DNA from: an uncultured Collinsella sp.
Lineage (GTDB): Bacteria > Actinomycetota > Coriobacteriia > Coriobacteriales > Coriobacteriaceae
Length of the DNA stretch: 36,225 nt
Direction of reading: 5' to 3'
NCBI GenBank assembly: GCA_900551365.1
Contig: URVZ01000013.1
Span: forward strand, 1 to 36,225
The position numbers were made by a program, and so were the translations under genes. This document shows, in pieces, positions 13,544-21,655 of this stretch. Each line of letters opens with the position of its first letter. The stretch's first letter is position 1. The notes below the pieces were generated by a model. The model ran no database searches. It saw only the letters and a list, made by a program, of their open reading frames with translations, and was not told where the DNA came from.

Positions 13544-14206
13544 ATGTCCGAAAAGAGTGCCCTGTTCATGGCGCGCACGACGCGCTTCCACGAGTTTGCC
13601 CGCAGCTTGACGACCACCCTGGGTGTCGAGGTGAGCCTGGCAACCCCCGATTCGCCGACTGCGGCGCACGACTTTGACCTGCTGATCCTCGACTCCGACG
13701 GCATCCGCAGCGACCGCATCGATCAGATTGCCAAGTGGCTCGACGATCGTGGCGGCGTTCCCATGCTGGTGATCGTCGACGACGAGGCGCTCGGTACCCT
13801 GCGTTTGCCGAACCACGCGCATGCCGACTTTGTATGCCCCACGGCGACGCCCAACGAGCTCAAGGCTCGCGCGCAGCGCCTGATGGGCGAGGAGGAGACC
13901 GTCGCCGCCGACGATGTGCTCAACATCGACAACCTTGAGATTAACCTGGCAACCTACCAGGTGACGCTCGATGATGAGCCCATCGACCTGACGCTGATGG
14001 AGTACTCGCTGCTGAGCTTTTTGGCAACGCACCCCAACCGTGCCTACAGCCGCGAGGTGTTGCTGCACCGCGTGTGGGGCTTTGAGTACTGCGGCGGCAC
14101 GCGCACCGTCGACGTGCACATCCGACGCATCCGCTCCAAGGTGGGCCCGCAGATCGCGGCGCACATTACCACCGTCCGCGGCGTGGGCTATCTGTTTAAG
14201 GACTAG
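13544..14206 (+). CDS. glnR: GlnR-like orphan OmpR/PhoB-family regulator with degenerate receiver
   Basis: Residues 1-115 form a receiver-like domain. It lacks the N-terminal acidic pair and the conserved late lysine (CPTATPNEL in place of a KPF-type loop), but keeps D50 in LLILDSDG. Residues about 125-220 are a PhoB-type winged helix (DLTLMEYSLLSFLATHPNRA), ending in the recognition helix region GGTRTVDVHIRRIRSKVGP. This layout and these motifs closely match actinobacterial GlnR, an atypical response regulator active without phosphorylation from a kinase. No histidine kinase is adjacent. The ATG at 13544 follows TTTGGAGG. The gene directly follows the GS homologue; a terminator ends it at 14211. 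The GlnR assignment is from motif memory and context. Confidence 0.8.
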   Translation: MSEKSALFMARTTRFHEFARSLTTTLGVEVSLATPDSPTAAHDFDLLILDSDGIRSDRIDQIAKWLDDRGGVPMLVIVDDEALGTLRLPNHAHADFVCPTATPNELKARAQRLMGEEETVAADDVLNIDNLEINLATYQVTLDDEPIDLTLMEYSLLSFLATHPNRAYSREVLLHRVWGFEYCGGTRTVDVHIRRIRSKVGPQIAAHITTVRGVGYLFKD

Positions 14207-14210
14207 GTTT

Positions 14211-14254
14211 CCACCACAAAGGGCGCAGTTCACAGGCACTTTTGTGGTGGTTTT
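14211..14254 (+). terminator. Terminator after glnR, CCACCACAAA family
   Basis: A 10-bp stem CCACCACAAA/TTTGTGGTGG (14211-14220 with 14241-14250) is followed by TTTT. The same stem recurs within the repeats at 29356 and 30855 and, changed, at 31871. Confidence 0.85.
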
Positions 14255-14368
14255 GACGCAGGTGCGGGTTCCTCTCGAATCTGCAACAGAACTTAAGCCT
14301 TCCTAAAAGATTGCGTTCTCATACACTTGCACCCGCATATTGGGGTACAACTCAACGTGAACAATGAT

Positions 14369-14392
14369 GGCCCGCCACATGTTTGGCGGGCC
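14369..14392 (+). other. Hairpin in the htrA leader
   Basis: GGCCCGCCA/TGGCGGGCC (14369-14377 with 14384-14392) is followed by a weak TTTGGTTATTTG. It lies 30 bp before the HtrA start codon and may be an attenuator or a weak terminator for an upstream transcript. Confidence 0.45.
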
Positions 14393-14421
14393 TTTGGTTA
14401 TTTGACGAAAGGATCGCAGCT

Positions 14422-15882
14422 ATGAGCGAGTACGATTCCCAGCGTCCCCAGGATGCGGGCAACGCTGGCGAGACCCAGCAGCAGCCGCGTGTGCAGGTGG
14501 AGTCGACGCCTGCCGACAGCAACATTCCCTACGTGCAGGCCTACGACACGCAGACCGGAAAGCCGCTGGGCGGTGCGCAGGTCGTGAACAAGCACACGGT
14601 GGTCAAGACCAAGACCAAAAAGCTGCCGATCTTTATTACGGCACTCGCCGGCTGTGCCTGCGGCGCCCTGCTGGTCATCGCGCTCATTATGAGCGGCACG
14701 CTCGATATCGGTGGCGGCAGGAACGCCGTGACGGCGGGTGCTTCGGGTTCATCGACGCAAAAGATTACGATTGATTCCGAGGACACCACGCTGGCCGAGG
14801 CCGTTTCTGCCAAGGCCCTGCCCTCCGTGGTTTCCATCACCGCCACTTCGAGCGGTGGCCAGAATGGCTCGCTTTCGCAGTCTGCCGACGAGTCGGACAA
14901 CTCGGGCAGCGTCGGTTCGGGCGTGGTGCTCGATACCGAGGGCCATATCCTCACCAACAACCACGTGGTCGATGGCTATGACCAGTACGTGGTGACCATG
15001 GACGACGGCACCACCTACGAGGCCGAGTTCGTGGGCAACGACGCTTCGAGCGACTTGGCCGTCATCAAGCTCAAGGACGCCGACGCCTCCAAGCTTACGC
15101 CGATCGAAATTGGCGACTCCTCCAAGCTCAACGTTGGCGAGTGGGTTATGGCGATCGGCTCGCCGTTCGGCAACGAGCAGTCTGTCTCCACGGGCATTGT
15201 GTCGGCGCTGTATCGCTCCACGGCCATGAGCTCTACCAGCGGTAACACTATCTACGCCAACATGATCCAGACCGATGCCGCCATCAACCCGGGCAATTCC
15301 GGTGGCGCGCTCGTCAACGACAACGGTGAGCTGGTGGGCATCAACTCGCTCATCGAGAGCTACTCGGGCTCCAGCTCGGGCGTGGGCTTTGCTATTCCCG
15401 TTAACTACGCCAAGAACATTGCCGACCAGATCATCGGCGGCAAGACGCCGGTGCATCCGTACATGGGCGCTACGCTTTCGAGTGTCAACGCGCTCAACGC
15501 CCGCACCAACAAGCTGAGCACCGATAGCGGCGCGTATGTGGCGAGCGTCGTTGAGGACGGTCCTGCCGCCAAGGCCGGCATTCAGGAGGGCGACGTCATC
15601 ACCAAGTTGGGCGACGACGAGATCACGAGCGCCGATGGCCTGATCATCGCGCTGCGCAGCCACGAGGTGGGCGAGAAGGTCGAGATCACGCTCATGCGCG
15701 GCAAGGAAGAGAAGAAGGTCACCGTCGAGCTGGGCTCCGATGAGGAGCTGCAGAACCAGCAGCAGGACGACAGTTCGACCGACACCGGCAACGGCGGTAT
15801 TACCGACGAGCAGCTGCGCCAGTACCTGGAGGAACTGCTGGGCCAGCAGGGCCAAGGCCAGGGCTACGGTCAGGGTTTCTAA
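14422..15882 (+). CDS. HtrA/DegP-like membrane-anchored serine protease with PDZ domain
   Basis: The 486-residue protein has a polar cytoplasmic N-terminus, one membrane segment at about 68-92, and a trypsin-like domain with the triad H181 (LTNNHVV), D211 (SSDLAVIKL) and S293 (NPGNSGGAL). A PDZ domain spans about 370-455 (GPAAKAGIQEGDVI and following). The C-terminus is rich in Gln and Gly. Such enzymes degrade or check misfolded proteins outside the membrane. The ATG at 14422 follows GAAAGGA. It stands alone between two terminators. The PDZ side probably recognises exposed C-termini of substrates. Confidence 0.93.
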   Translation: MSEYDSQRPQDAGNAGETQQQPRVQVESTPADSNIPYVQAYDTQTGKPLGGAQVVNKHTVVKTKTKKLPIFITALAGCACGALLVIALIMSGTLDIGGGRNAVTAGASGSSTQKITIDSEDTTLAEAVSAKALPSVVSITATSSGGQNGSLSQSADESDNSGSVGSGVVLDTEGHILTNNHVVDGYDQYVVTMDDGTTYEAEFVGNDASSDLAVIKLKDADASKLTPIEIGDSSKLNVGEWVMAIGSPFGNEQSVSTGIVSALYRSTAMSSTSGNTIYANMIQTDAAINPGNSGGALVNDNGELVGINSLIESYSGSSSGVGFAIPVNYAKNIADQIIGGKTPVHPYMGATLSSVNALNARTNKLSTDSGAYVASVVEDGPAAKAGIQEGDVITKLGDDEITSADGLIIALRSHEVGEKVEITLMRGKEEKKVTVELGSDEELQNQQQDDSSTDTGNGGITDEQLRQYLEELLGQQGQGQGYGQGF

Positions 15883-15908
15883 CGAGCTGTATCGCACATA
15901 CCGATGCC

Positions 15909-15949
15909 AGAGGGGGCTGTCCCGCCAACGCGGGACAGCCCCCTCTTTT
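15909..15949 (+). terminator. Terminator after htrA
   Basis: A perfect 17-bp stem (15909-15925 with 15930-15946, core GGGGGCTGTCCCGC) with a 4-nt loop is followed by TTTC. Confidence 0.9.
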
Positions 15950-15954
15950 CGCGA

Positions 15955-15985
15955 TGATCCCTTGGGGACGGAGGAAAACGGATCA
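15955..15985. repeat. Small dispersed repeat with GGGGACGGAGGA core
   Basis: TGATCC and GGATCA (15955-15960 with 15980-15985) bracket GGGGACGGAGGAAAAC. A degenerate reverse-complement copy lies in the 3' end of the first ABC transporter gene near 23425-23455. Confidence 0.5.
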
Positions 15986-16020
15986 CTTGTGGCTGGCAAG
16001 AGGCTTGTTTCGGTATGGTC

Positions 16021-16223
16021 TGGACAGTTAGTTCAGATACGTATAAATCTGGGACAGCTTGGGATGCGTTTTGAGCAATTATTGATTGGGATGGGGCTCG
16101 AATTGGTGTTTGGAAGGGAGAGTGGGACGTTTACATGGTCTCGAGGAGCCAAAATTAGTTGAAACAGGGGTGTTCGTGCCTGATTCAGCTCTAGGATTTA
16201 TACGTATCTGAACTAACTGTCCA
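16021..16223. mobile_element. MITE-like element with 29-bp terminal inverted repeats
   Basis: Arms 16021-16049 and 16195-16223 are perfect complements, beginning TGGACAGTTAGTTCAGATAC. They enclose 145 bp with no plausible gene. The size, perfect termini and lack of coding capacity fit a non-autonomous transposon. No clear target-site duplication is seen. It lies between htrA and ligA. Confidence 0.65.
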
Positions 16224-16331
16224 CCCCGGTCCGGCCGCTGCCGATTCGGTGCGGTTCGAAAGGGCTGTTCGGCGCCGTTGCGACCGGTGGTACTCTTGTA
16301 TCCGTTTGAAATCGAGCGAAGGAGTGCCGCT

Positions 16332-18560
16332 ATGGAGCAATCGAGCCTGTTTGGTGACGGCGTGGACATCGATACCGAAACGCCCGCGAGCACGGATACC
16401 GCCGTACCGGCCGATGCCCGTGCTCAGGCGGCAGCGCGTGCGGCCGAGCTGCGCCACGAGCTCGATTACCACGCCTATCGCTACTACATGCTCGATGCGC
16501 CCGAGATCACGGACGCCGCCTTTGACAAGATGCTCGTTGAGCTGCAGGAAATTGAGGCCACCTACCCCGACCTGGTGACGCCCGACAGCTATACCCAGCG
16601 CGTGGGCGGGTACGTGAGCGAGCAGTTTACGCCGGTCACGCACATGGCACGCATGTATTCCATGGACGATGCCATGGATCTGGACGAGCTCGACGCGTGG
16701 CTCCAGCGCACCGAGGATGCGCTCGGTGCCGGTAGCGTCACCTATACCTGCGAGCTTAAGATCGACGGTCTGGGCGTGGCGCTTACCTACCAAAACGGCA
16801 CCTTTGTGCGCGCTGCCACGCGCGGCGACGGCACCACGGGCGAGGACGTGTCGCTTAACGTGCGTACCATCAAGGATGTGCCCATGCACCTGTCCGAGCC
16901 GGCGCTCGCCCACATGGGCGCCGACCGCGAGCGTACCATTGAGGTGCGCGGCGAGGTCTATATGCCCAAGGGCAGCTTTGTTCGTCTGAACGACGAGGCC
17001 GATGCCGAGGGTCGCGACCCCTTCGCCAACCCGCGCAACGCTGCCGCCGGCAGCCTGCGCCAAAAGGATCCCAAGGTCACGGCGCGTCGCGACCTGGCCA
17101 CCTTTATCTACGCCATCGCCGATACCGATCCGCTGCACGTTCACAGCCAGCGCGAATTTCTCGACTGGCTGCGCAACGCCGGCTTTAGCGTCAACCCCAA
17201 CGTGGCTCGTTGCGCCACGCCGGCCGAAGTCCACGAGTTCTGTGCCCAGGCGCTCGAACACCGCGGTGACCTGGACTACGACATCGACGGCGTGGTCGTA
17301 AAGGTGGACAGCTTCCAGCAGCAGCTCGACCTGGGCTTTACCGCCCGCGCGCCGCGCTGGGCCATCGCCTTTAAGTTCCCGCCCGAGGAAAAGCAGACCG
17401 TCCTGCGCGAAATTCGCATCCAGGTGGGCCGCACCGGTGTGCTCACACCGGTCGCCGAGTTCGACCCGGTGACGGTCGCCGGCTCCACCATCGCGCGCGC
17501 CACGCTGCATAACATCGACGAGATCCGTCGCAAAAACGTGCGCGAGGGCGATACCATCATCGTGCACAAGGCAGGCGACGTAATCCCGGAGGTCGTGGGC
17601 CCGGTGCTCGACAAGCGCCCGGCCGATTCGGTCGACTGGCACATGCCCGAGGTCTGCCCCGTGTGCGGCAGCCCCGTGGTCCACGAGGATGGCGAGGTGG
17701 CCTACCGCTGCGTCTCCATCGACTGCCCCGCGCAGCTCAAGGAGCGACTGCTTCACTGGGTGAGCCGCGGCTGCATGGACGTCGACGGCCTAGGCGACGA
17801 GATCGTCGACAAGATGATCGCCGCCGGGCTGATCCACGATGTCGCAGACTTCTACCAGCTCACGGTCGACGACATCGCCGGCCTGGACACGGGCCGCACC
17901 TATGCCAGCTCCAACAGCAAAAAGGGCGTCAAGAAGGGCGACCCCATTCCGGTAGGCCTCAAGACGGCCGAGAAAATCATCGCCGAGCTCAACAAGTCCA
18001 AGAGCCAGCCGCTCGGTCGCGTGCTGTTTGCCCTGGGCATCCGCCATGTGGGCAAGAGTGTGGGTGAGGTCATCGCCGAGCGATTCCTGTCGATCGACAA
18101 GCTTATCTTGGCGAGCGAAGAGGACATCGCCGAGTGCGAGGGCATCGGTCCCAAGATTGCGGCGAGCGTCAAGCAGTTCCTGGCCGTGCCCGAAAACCTT
18201 GCCGTGCTGGAACGTCTGCGCCAAGCGGGCCTTTCGCTCGAGGTCGACCTGGGCGCCGCGCATGCGCAAGCCGCAGCCGACGCTGGCGTGGCGGGCGAGC
18301 TCGCCGACGCACAGCCGCTCGCGGGTCTGACCTTCGTGCTCACCGGCACGCTCGTCAACCGCACCCGCGACGAGGCAGGTGCAGCGCTCAAGGTACTCGG
18401 CGCCAAGGTTTCGGGCAGTGTGTCAAAGAAGACGAGCTACCTGGTTGCCGGTCCCAAAGCAGGCTCCAAGCTCACCAAGGCCGAGCAGCTGGGTGTACCC
18501 GTGCTGGACGAGGACGCACTCGAGCAGATCTTGGCTACTGGTGAGGTGCCCCAGGCTTAG
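16332..18560 (+). CDS. ligA: NAD+-dependent DNA ligase
   Basis: The 742-residue product has all LigA domains in order: an N-terminal Ia segment (YHAYRYYMLDAPEITDAAFD), and adenylation domain KIDG with the nucleophilic lysine near residue 143. These are followed by an OB fold (EVVGPVLDKRP region), a four-cysteine zinc finger (CPVCGSP, then CVSIDCPAQ), helix-hairpin-helix repeats, and a C-terminal BRCT domain (GLTFVLTGTLVNRTRDEA). It seals nicks in replication and repair with NAD+ as AMP donor. The ATG at 16332 follows GAAGGAG. It is somewhat longer than the usual 670 residues because of an N-terminal extension of about 30 residues and an insertion near the HhH region. A terminator follows at once. 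Confidence 0.97.
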   Translation: MEQSSLFGDGVDIDTETPASTDTAVPADARAQAAARAAELRHELDYHAYRYYMLDAPEITDAAFDKMLVELQEIEATYPDLVTPDSYTQRVGGYVSEQFTPVTHMARMYSMDDAMDLDELDAWLQRTEDALGAGSVTYTCELKIDGLGVALTYQNGTFVRAATRGDGTTGEDVSLNVRTIKDVPMHLSEPALAHMGADRERTIEVRGEVYMPKGSFVRLNDEADAEGRDPFANPRNAAAGSLRQKDPKVTARRDLATFIYAIADTDPLHVHSQREFLDWLRNAGFSVNPNVARCATPAEVHEFCAQALEHRGDLDYDIDGVVVKVDSFQQQLDLGFTARAPRWAIAFKFPPEEKQTVLREIRIQVGRTGVLTPVAEFDPVTVAGSTIARATLHNIDEIRRKNVREGDTIIVHKAGDVIPEVVGPVLDKRPADSVDWHMPEVCPVCGSPVVHEDGEVAYRCVSIDCPAQLKERLLHWVSRGCMDVDGLGDEIVDKMIAAGLIHDVADFYQLTVDDIAGLDTGRTYASSNSKKGVKKGDPIPVGLKTAEKIIAELNKSKSQPLGRVLFALGIRHVGKSVGEVIAERFLSIDKLILASEEDIAECEGIGPKIAASVKQFLAVPENLAVLERLRQAGLSLEVDLGAAHAQAAADAGVAGELADAQPLAGLTFVLTGTLVNRTRDEAGAALKVLGAKVSGSVSKKTSYLVAGPKAGSKLTKAEQLGVPVLDEDALEQILATGEVPQA

Positions 18561-18580
18561 GACATCGATAATCAAATTAG

Positions 18581-18620
18581 AAAACCTCCCGGAAAGGTTG
18601 ATACTTTCCGGGAGGTTTTT
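18581..18620 (+). terminator. Terminator after ligA
   Basis: A perfect 16-bp stem AAAACCTCCCGGAAAG with complement (18581-18596 and 18604-18619) is followed by TTTTT. Confidence 0.92.
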
Positions 18621-18690
18621 ATTTGGGCGTGGTGGCGGGCAGCATGATCTGCGTCATGTAGGTTGCTGAGGGTGACCCTGCGGAGCGGTG
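18619..18690 (-). pseudogene. Gene 3'-end remnant, copy 1
   Basis: On the minus strand a short frame ends ATYMTQIMLPATTPK and a TAA that falls in the ligA terminator arm. Nearly the same C-terminus (TYVTQITVPVAPSK) occurs at 19953-20049. Neither has a body upstream, so both are probably remnants of one gene family. The family was not recognised. Confidence 0.4.
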
Positions 18691-18782
18691 TCGTTCCGGA
18701 GCGATAGAAGATTCATACAAAGCAAAGGGGCCCCGCAGTGAGGTTCCACAACGGGGCTGCCCCATTGTGATGAGTTTTATAC

Positions 18783-18811
18783 ACTTTAACATTAACATTA
18801 ACGTGTATACT
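18783..18811 (+). promoter_or_regulatory. Promoter of the Phd/VapC-like pair with triplicated TTAACA
   Basis: TATACT (18806-18811) lies 34 bp before the antitoxin start codon. Upstream, TTAACA-type hexamers repeat three times in tandem (about 18786-18803) where the -35 box would be. The repeat may be the antitoxin operator. Confidence 0.5.
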
Positions 18812-18844
18812 TAGCAGTGAAGATATATGTTGAGAGGAGCAGTT

Positions 18845-19237
18845 ATGGTTACCGTCGCGTTTTCGGAACTGCGCCAAAACCTTACGCAGGTGGCCGAAAA
18901 GGTTGCCAATGAGGGCGAGGAGGTTGTGGTCTTCAAGCGGAGCAAGCCGTTGTTCAAGATCGTGCCGCTCGACTATCAAAGCCCGGTTGCAGTGGAATAT
19001 GACGCTGCCCAGGAGCGCGGGGGTGCAAAGCCGACGTGCGGCTCGGACAAGCCCAAGCGCGACGTGGGTACGATGTGGCATCCCAAGATCACCTGGAAGG
19101 AGATCCGTGAGATGCTCGCGGAGAATGAGGACTACCAGGAGTATCTCGATATCGTAGCCAAAATGCCAAAAGGAACGCCGCTCGATACGATGACGGTTGA
19201 AGATGAAAAGCGCGTCGCGAGGGAGCGCTACCTATGA
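18845..19237 (+). CDS. Phd/YefM-like antitoxin
   Basis: The 130-residue protein starts with a Phd/YefM-type DNA-binding fold: MVTVAFSELRQNLTQVAEKV, then EEVVVFKRSKPLFKIVPLD. A longer charged C-terminal part follows, with the toxin-binding helices presumably in KITWKEIREMLAENEDYQEY. The antitoxin would bind and block the PIN toxin and repress the operon. The ATG at 18845 follows GAGAGGAG. The stop codon overlaps the toxin start by four bases (ATGA). It is longer than most Phd proteins. Confidence 0.82.
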   Translation: MVTVAFSELRQNLTQVAEKVANEGEEVVVFKRSKPLFKIVPLDYQSPVAVEYDAAQERGGAKPTCGSDKPKRDVGTMWHPKITWKEIREMLAENEDYQEYLDIVAKMPKGTPLDTMTVEDEKRVARERYL

Positions 19238-19656
19238 GAGCATTTCTCGATACCAATTTTCTGCTCGATTGCGTGCTTCCGGGCCGGCCGGAGCACGCAG
19301 CGGCGCAAACGATCAAGGGGCTCGTCGACGTGGGGCTTATCGAAGGCGTTGTTTCGGCCTGCTCTCTCAAGGACGCGTATTACATTCTCACCAAACAGGC
19401 CGGCGAGGCGCGCGGGCGCGAGGTAGTGCGCGACTGCCTTAAGAGCTACTCGGTAGAGTCTCTCGACCAAGAGGCTTGTTTTGCCTCCGCCTATTCCGAT
19501 GAGCCGGACTTTGAGGACGGCTGTATCCGTGCGATGGCCGAGCGTGCCGGCGTGGACTTTATTATCACGCGTGACCGCGCCGCTTTTGTGCGCTCGACCA
19601 TCAAGACCTTCTCGCCTGCAGAGTTCATCCGTGCGTTTCCGATTCCGGAGGAGTAA
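19234..19656 (+). CDS. PIN-domain toxin, VapC-like
   Basis: The 140-residue protein has PIN acidic residues in the usual order: D6 in FLDTNFLLD, an acidic cluster in SDEPDFEDG near residue 85, and a C-terminal aspartate pair in DFIITRDRAAF near residue 108. PIN toxins are Mg-dependent ribonucleases that cut tRNA or rRNA. The start codon overlaps the antitoxin stop, so translation is coupled. Both genes look intact. Confidence 0.87.
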   Translation: MRAFLDTNFLLDCVLPGRPEHAAAQTIKGLVDVGLIEGVVSACSLKDAYYILTKQAGEARGREVVRDCLKSYSVESLDQEACFASAYSDEPDFEDGCIRAMAERAGVDFIITRDRAAFVRSTIKTFSPAEFIRAFPIPEE

Positions 19657-19666
19657 AACCGCCACA

Positions 19667-19683
19667 CCGGGGACTGTCCCCGG
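19667..19683. repeat. Small CCGGGGA hairpin after vapC
   Basis: CCGGGGA/TCCCCGG (19667-19673 with 19677-19683) lies in a CCGCCACA context. It resembles the GGGGACTGTCCCC loops of dispersed REP-like sequences. Confidence 0.4.
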
Positions 19684-19717
19684 CGTTTGGCGAGCTTGTT
19701 GGGAGGCTCCTGGTCCA

Positions 19718-19909
19718 GTGACTGTTACAAAAAACGGCTATAGCAAATTTGTTGTACTTCGGTCTGAAGACTATGACTTCATGGTTCAGGAACAGGCTAA
19801 GGCTCGTCTGATGGCTCGTATAGCTGTGGCCGAGCGGGAGCGTGCTGCTGGCATGGCGCGTGATGCCTTTGAGGCTCTCGATGACCTTGAGGCAAAATAT
19901 GGCCTATAA
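19718..19909 (+). pseudogene. 5'-truncated Phd/YefM-type antitoxin
   Basis: The frame VTVTKNGYSKFVVLRSEDYD matches the second half of Phd/YefM antitoxins, and the tail RDAFEALDDLEAKYGL their toxin-binding helix. The usual 25-30 N-terminal residues are missing. A GTG at 19718 could still start translation after a distant GGGAGG, but the DNA-binding part would be incomplete. The stop overlaps the start of a truncated toxin frame, as in intact pairs. Confidence 0.65.
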
Positions 19910-19994
19910 CGTCAAGATTCTGCCTTCAGCCGAACGTTTTCTGGGCAGTTCTTATTTGGACGGGGCAACCGGCACCGTGATCTGCGTCACGTAG
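19899..19994 (+). pseudogene. 3'-truncated RelE/ParE-type toxin
   Basis: ATG at 19899 begins MAYNVKILPSAERFL, the typical start of RelE/ParE toxins. Homology ends at about residue 16, where the frame enters the unrelated sequence shared with 18619-18690 and stops at 19992. With the truncated antitoxin before it, this is a decayed toxin-antitoxin pair. Confidence 0.6.
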
Positions 19995-20049
19995 GTTGTG
20001 GGGTCGTCGCTGATGATGTCGTCGATAAGGGCGATTTCGCGTTGCCCCG
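19953..20049 (-). pseudogene. Gene 3'-end remnant, copy 2
   Basis: On the minus strand the frame GQREIALIDDIISDDPTTYV, then TQITVPVAPSK and a stop, resembles the tail at 18619-18690. It joins directly to the end of the MATE gene with no body of its own, so it is a remnant. Confidence 0.45.
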
Positions 20050-21396
20050 CTACGCTGCCAACTTGTCAAAAGCCCCGCGTCGGTTGAGCACGGTAAACGC
20101 GACAACACAGATGACTGCCGACAGAATCGACCCGCACGGCGAAGCGATGCCCATGGGAAACAACGTATCGGAATAGGCGTTCGACAGCAGCCACGCGCCC
20201 GGCACGCGAATGAGCGCCACGGCCAGCACGTTGTGCGCAAAGCCGATGTAGCTCTTGCCATACGCAGCGAAAAAGCCGCTAAAGCAAATGTGGATGCCGG
20301 CAAAAATCGCGTCGAAAATATAGCTGCGCATATAGCCGGTGCCGGCCGCGACCACCGCAGAGTCCTTGGCAAAAAAGCCGATAAACGCCGGCGCCACCAG
20401 CCACATCAGCACCGTGATCAGGCAGCCGTACACCACCGAGATCGTCATGGCGTCTTTAAGCACCTGACATGCGCGGTCGCCCTTGCCCGCGCCGGCGTTT
20501 TGCGCCGTGAGCGCGCTGACGGTGGCACCCATGGAACTCGGCACAATGAACAAAAAGCTGATCATCTTCTCGACCAGGCCCACGGCGGCGGCGTCGACGA
20601 GCCCTCGGTGGTTGGCAATGACGGTGATGAACATAAACGCCACCTGGATGCAGCCGTCCTGCACGGCCACGGGCACGCCGATCTTAAGAATGCTGCCGAG
20701 CACCTCGGGCTGGGGGCGCAGGTCGCTGCGCTTAACGTGGATGTTCGTGCGGCGGCTCTTGAGCCACACGAGCGCGAGGGCAACGCTGGCCGTCTGGGCG
20801 GTTACCGTGCCGAGCGCCGCGCCCACGGGGCCGAGCCCCATGTGCCCGATAAACAGAAAATCGAGCGCGATGTTAATGATGCACGCCACGCCGATCACGT
20901 ACATGGGCGAGCGCGAATCGCCCAGGCCGCGAAAGATGGCCGAAAGAATGTTGTACGCGGCGATAAAGGGAATGCCGACAAAGCAGATGCGCAGGTAGGC
21001 GGCGGTTCCTTCGACTGCCTCGGCCGGCGTGCCAATGAGTGCCACGATCTGCGGGCACAGCGCGAGCAGGACAGCGGCCAGCACCACCGAGACACCCATA
21101 AAGAGCGTAATGGTGTTGCCGATGGCGGTCTCGGCGCGGTCGAAGCGACGCGAGCCCACGGCGTGGCCGACGATGACCGTCGTTCCCATGGCCAGGCCCA
21201 CGAGCGTCACGGTAATGATATAGAGCGTCTGCGCGCCATTGCCCACGGCGGTGATGCCGGCAGCGCCGCTAAACTGCCCCATCATGTACAGGTCGGCCAT
21301 GCCGTAGAGCATCTGCAAAAAGTACGAGAGCATATAGGGCAGGGCAAAGACCGCGATGGTCTTAAGGACATTGCCGCGTGTGAGGTCGTGTTCCAT
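20050..21396 (-). CDS. MATE-family multidrug efflux transporter
   Basis: The 448-residue protein has 12 hydrophobic segments in two similar halves. It shows NorM/DinF-type patterns, e.g. FALPYMLSYFLQMLYGMADL and MGQFSG in helix 1, GLAMGTTVIVGHAVGSRR, and in the second half GVPVAVQDG and GATVSALTAQNAGAG. MATE proteins export cationic drugs in exchange for Na+ or H+. A MerR-like operator (21447-21467) lies upstream and suggests drug-responsive control. No MerR gene is adjacent. Confidence 0.93.
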   Translation of the reverse strand: MEHDLTRGNVLKTIAVFALPYMLSYFLQMLYGMADLYMMGQFSGAAGITAVGNGAQTLYIITVTLVGLAMGTTVIVGHAVGSRRFDRAETAIGNTITLFMGVSVVLAAVLLALCPQIVALIGTPAEAVEGTAAYLRICFVGIPFIAAYNILSAIFRGLGDSRSPMYVIGVACIINIALDFLFIGHMGLGPVGAALGTVTAQTASVALALVWLKSRRTNIHVKRSDLRPQPEVLGSILKIGVPVAVQDGCIQVAFMFITVIANHRGLVDAAAVGLVEKMISFLFIVPSSMGATVSALTAQNAGAGKGDRACQVLKDAMTISVVYGCLITVLMWLVAPAFIGFFAKDSAVVAAGTGYMRSYIFDAIFAGIHICFSGFFAAYGKSYIGFAHNVLAVALIRVPGAWLLSNAYSDTLFPMGIASPCGSILSAVICVVAFTVLNRRGAFDKLAA

Positions 21397-21446
21397 GGGC
21401 GGGGCTTTCTGGCTTGGTTCGTTTAGCTACCAGTGTAGTGAAAACC

Positions 21447-21467
21447 CTACAACGATTGTAGAGTCAA
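21447..21467 (-). promoter_or_regulatory. MerR-type operator before the MATE gene
   Basis: On the minus strand TTGACT (21462-21467) is followed immediately by the dyad CTACAATCGTTGTAG (21447-21461). This is the arrangement of MerR-family promoters, where a dyad sits between -35 and -10 with a long spacer. The -10 (near 21434-21441) is weak. Confidence 0.55.
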
Positions 21468-21586
21468 GGTTTGTGTTGACGCCGGAGCGAAAAAAGTCTC
21501 GCGCACCATTATTCCGAGTGAATATGGACACACATCACGAGAACTCGCCGCCGGCGCTAACCTTGCAGAAAACGATTTCGGAATAC

Positions 21587-21616
21587 TTGACACCATTATT
21601 CGGCGCGCAATAATAC
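21587..21616 (+). promoter_or_regulatory. Promoter of the ABC exporter operon
   Basis: TTGACA (21587-21592) and TAATAC (21611-21616) are 18 bp apart. ACCATTATTC, repeated near 21505 and 21592, may be an operator. Confidence 0.6.
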
Positions 21617-21655
21617 GTGCGTTTGCGAACAACGTTTGATGGGGGTTGAACCTGC

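Noticed and set aside
16191..17756. Minus-strand open frame of 521 codons
   Set aside because: It is the shadow of ligA.
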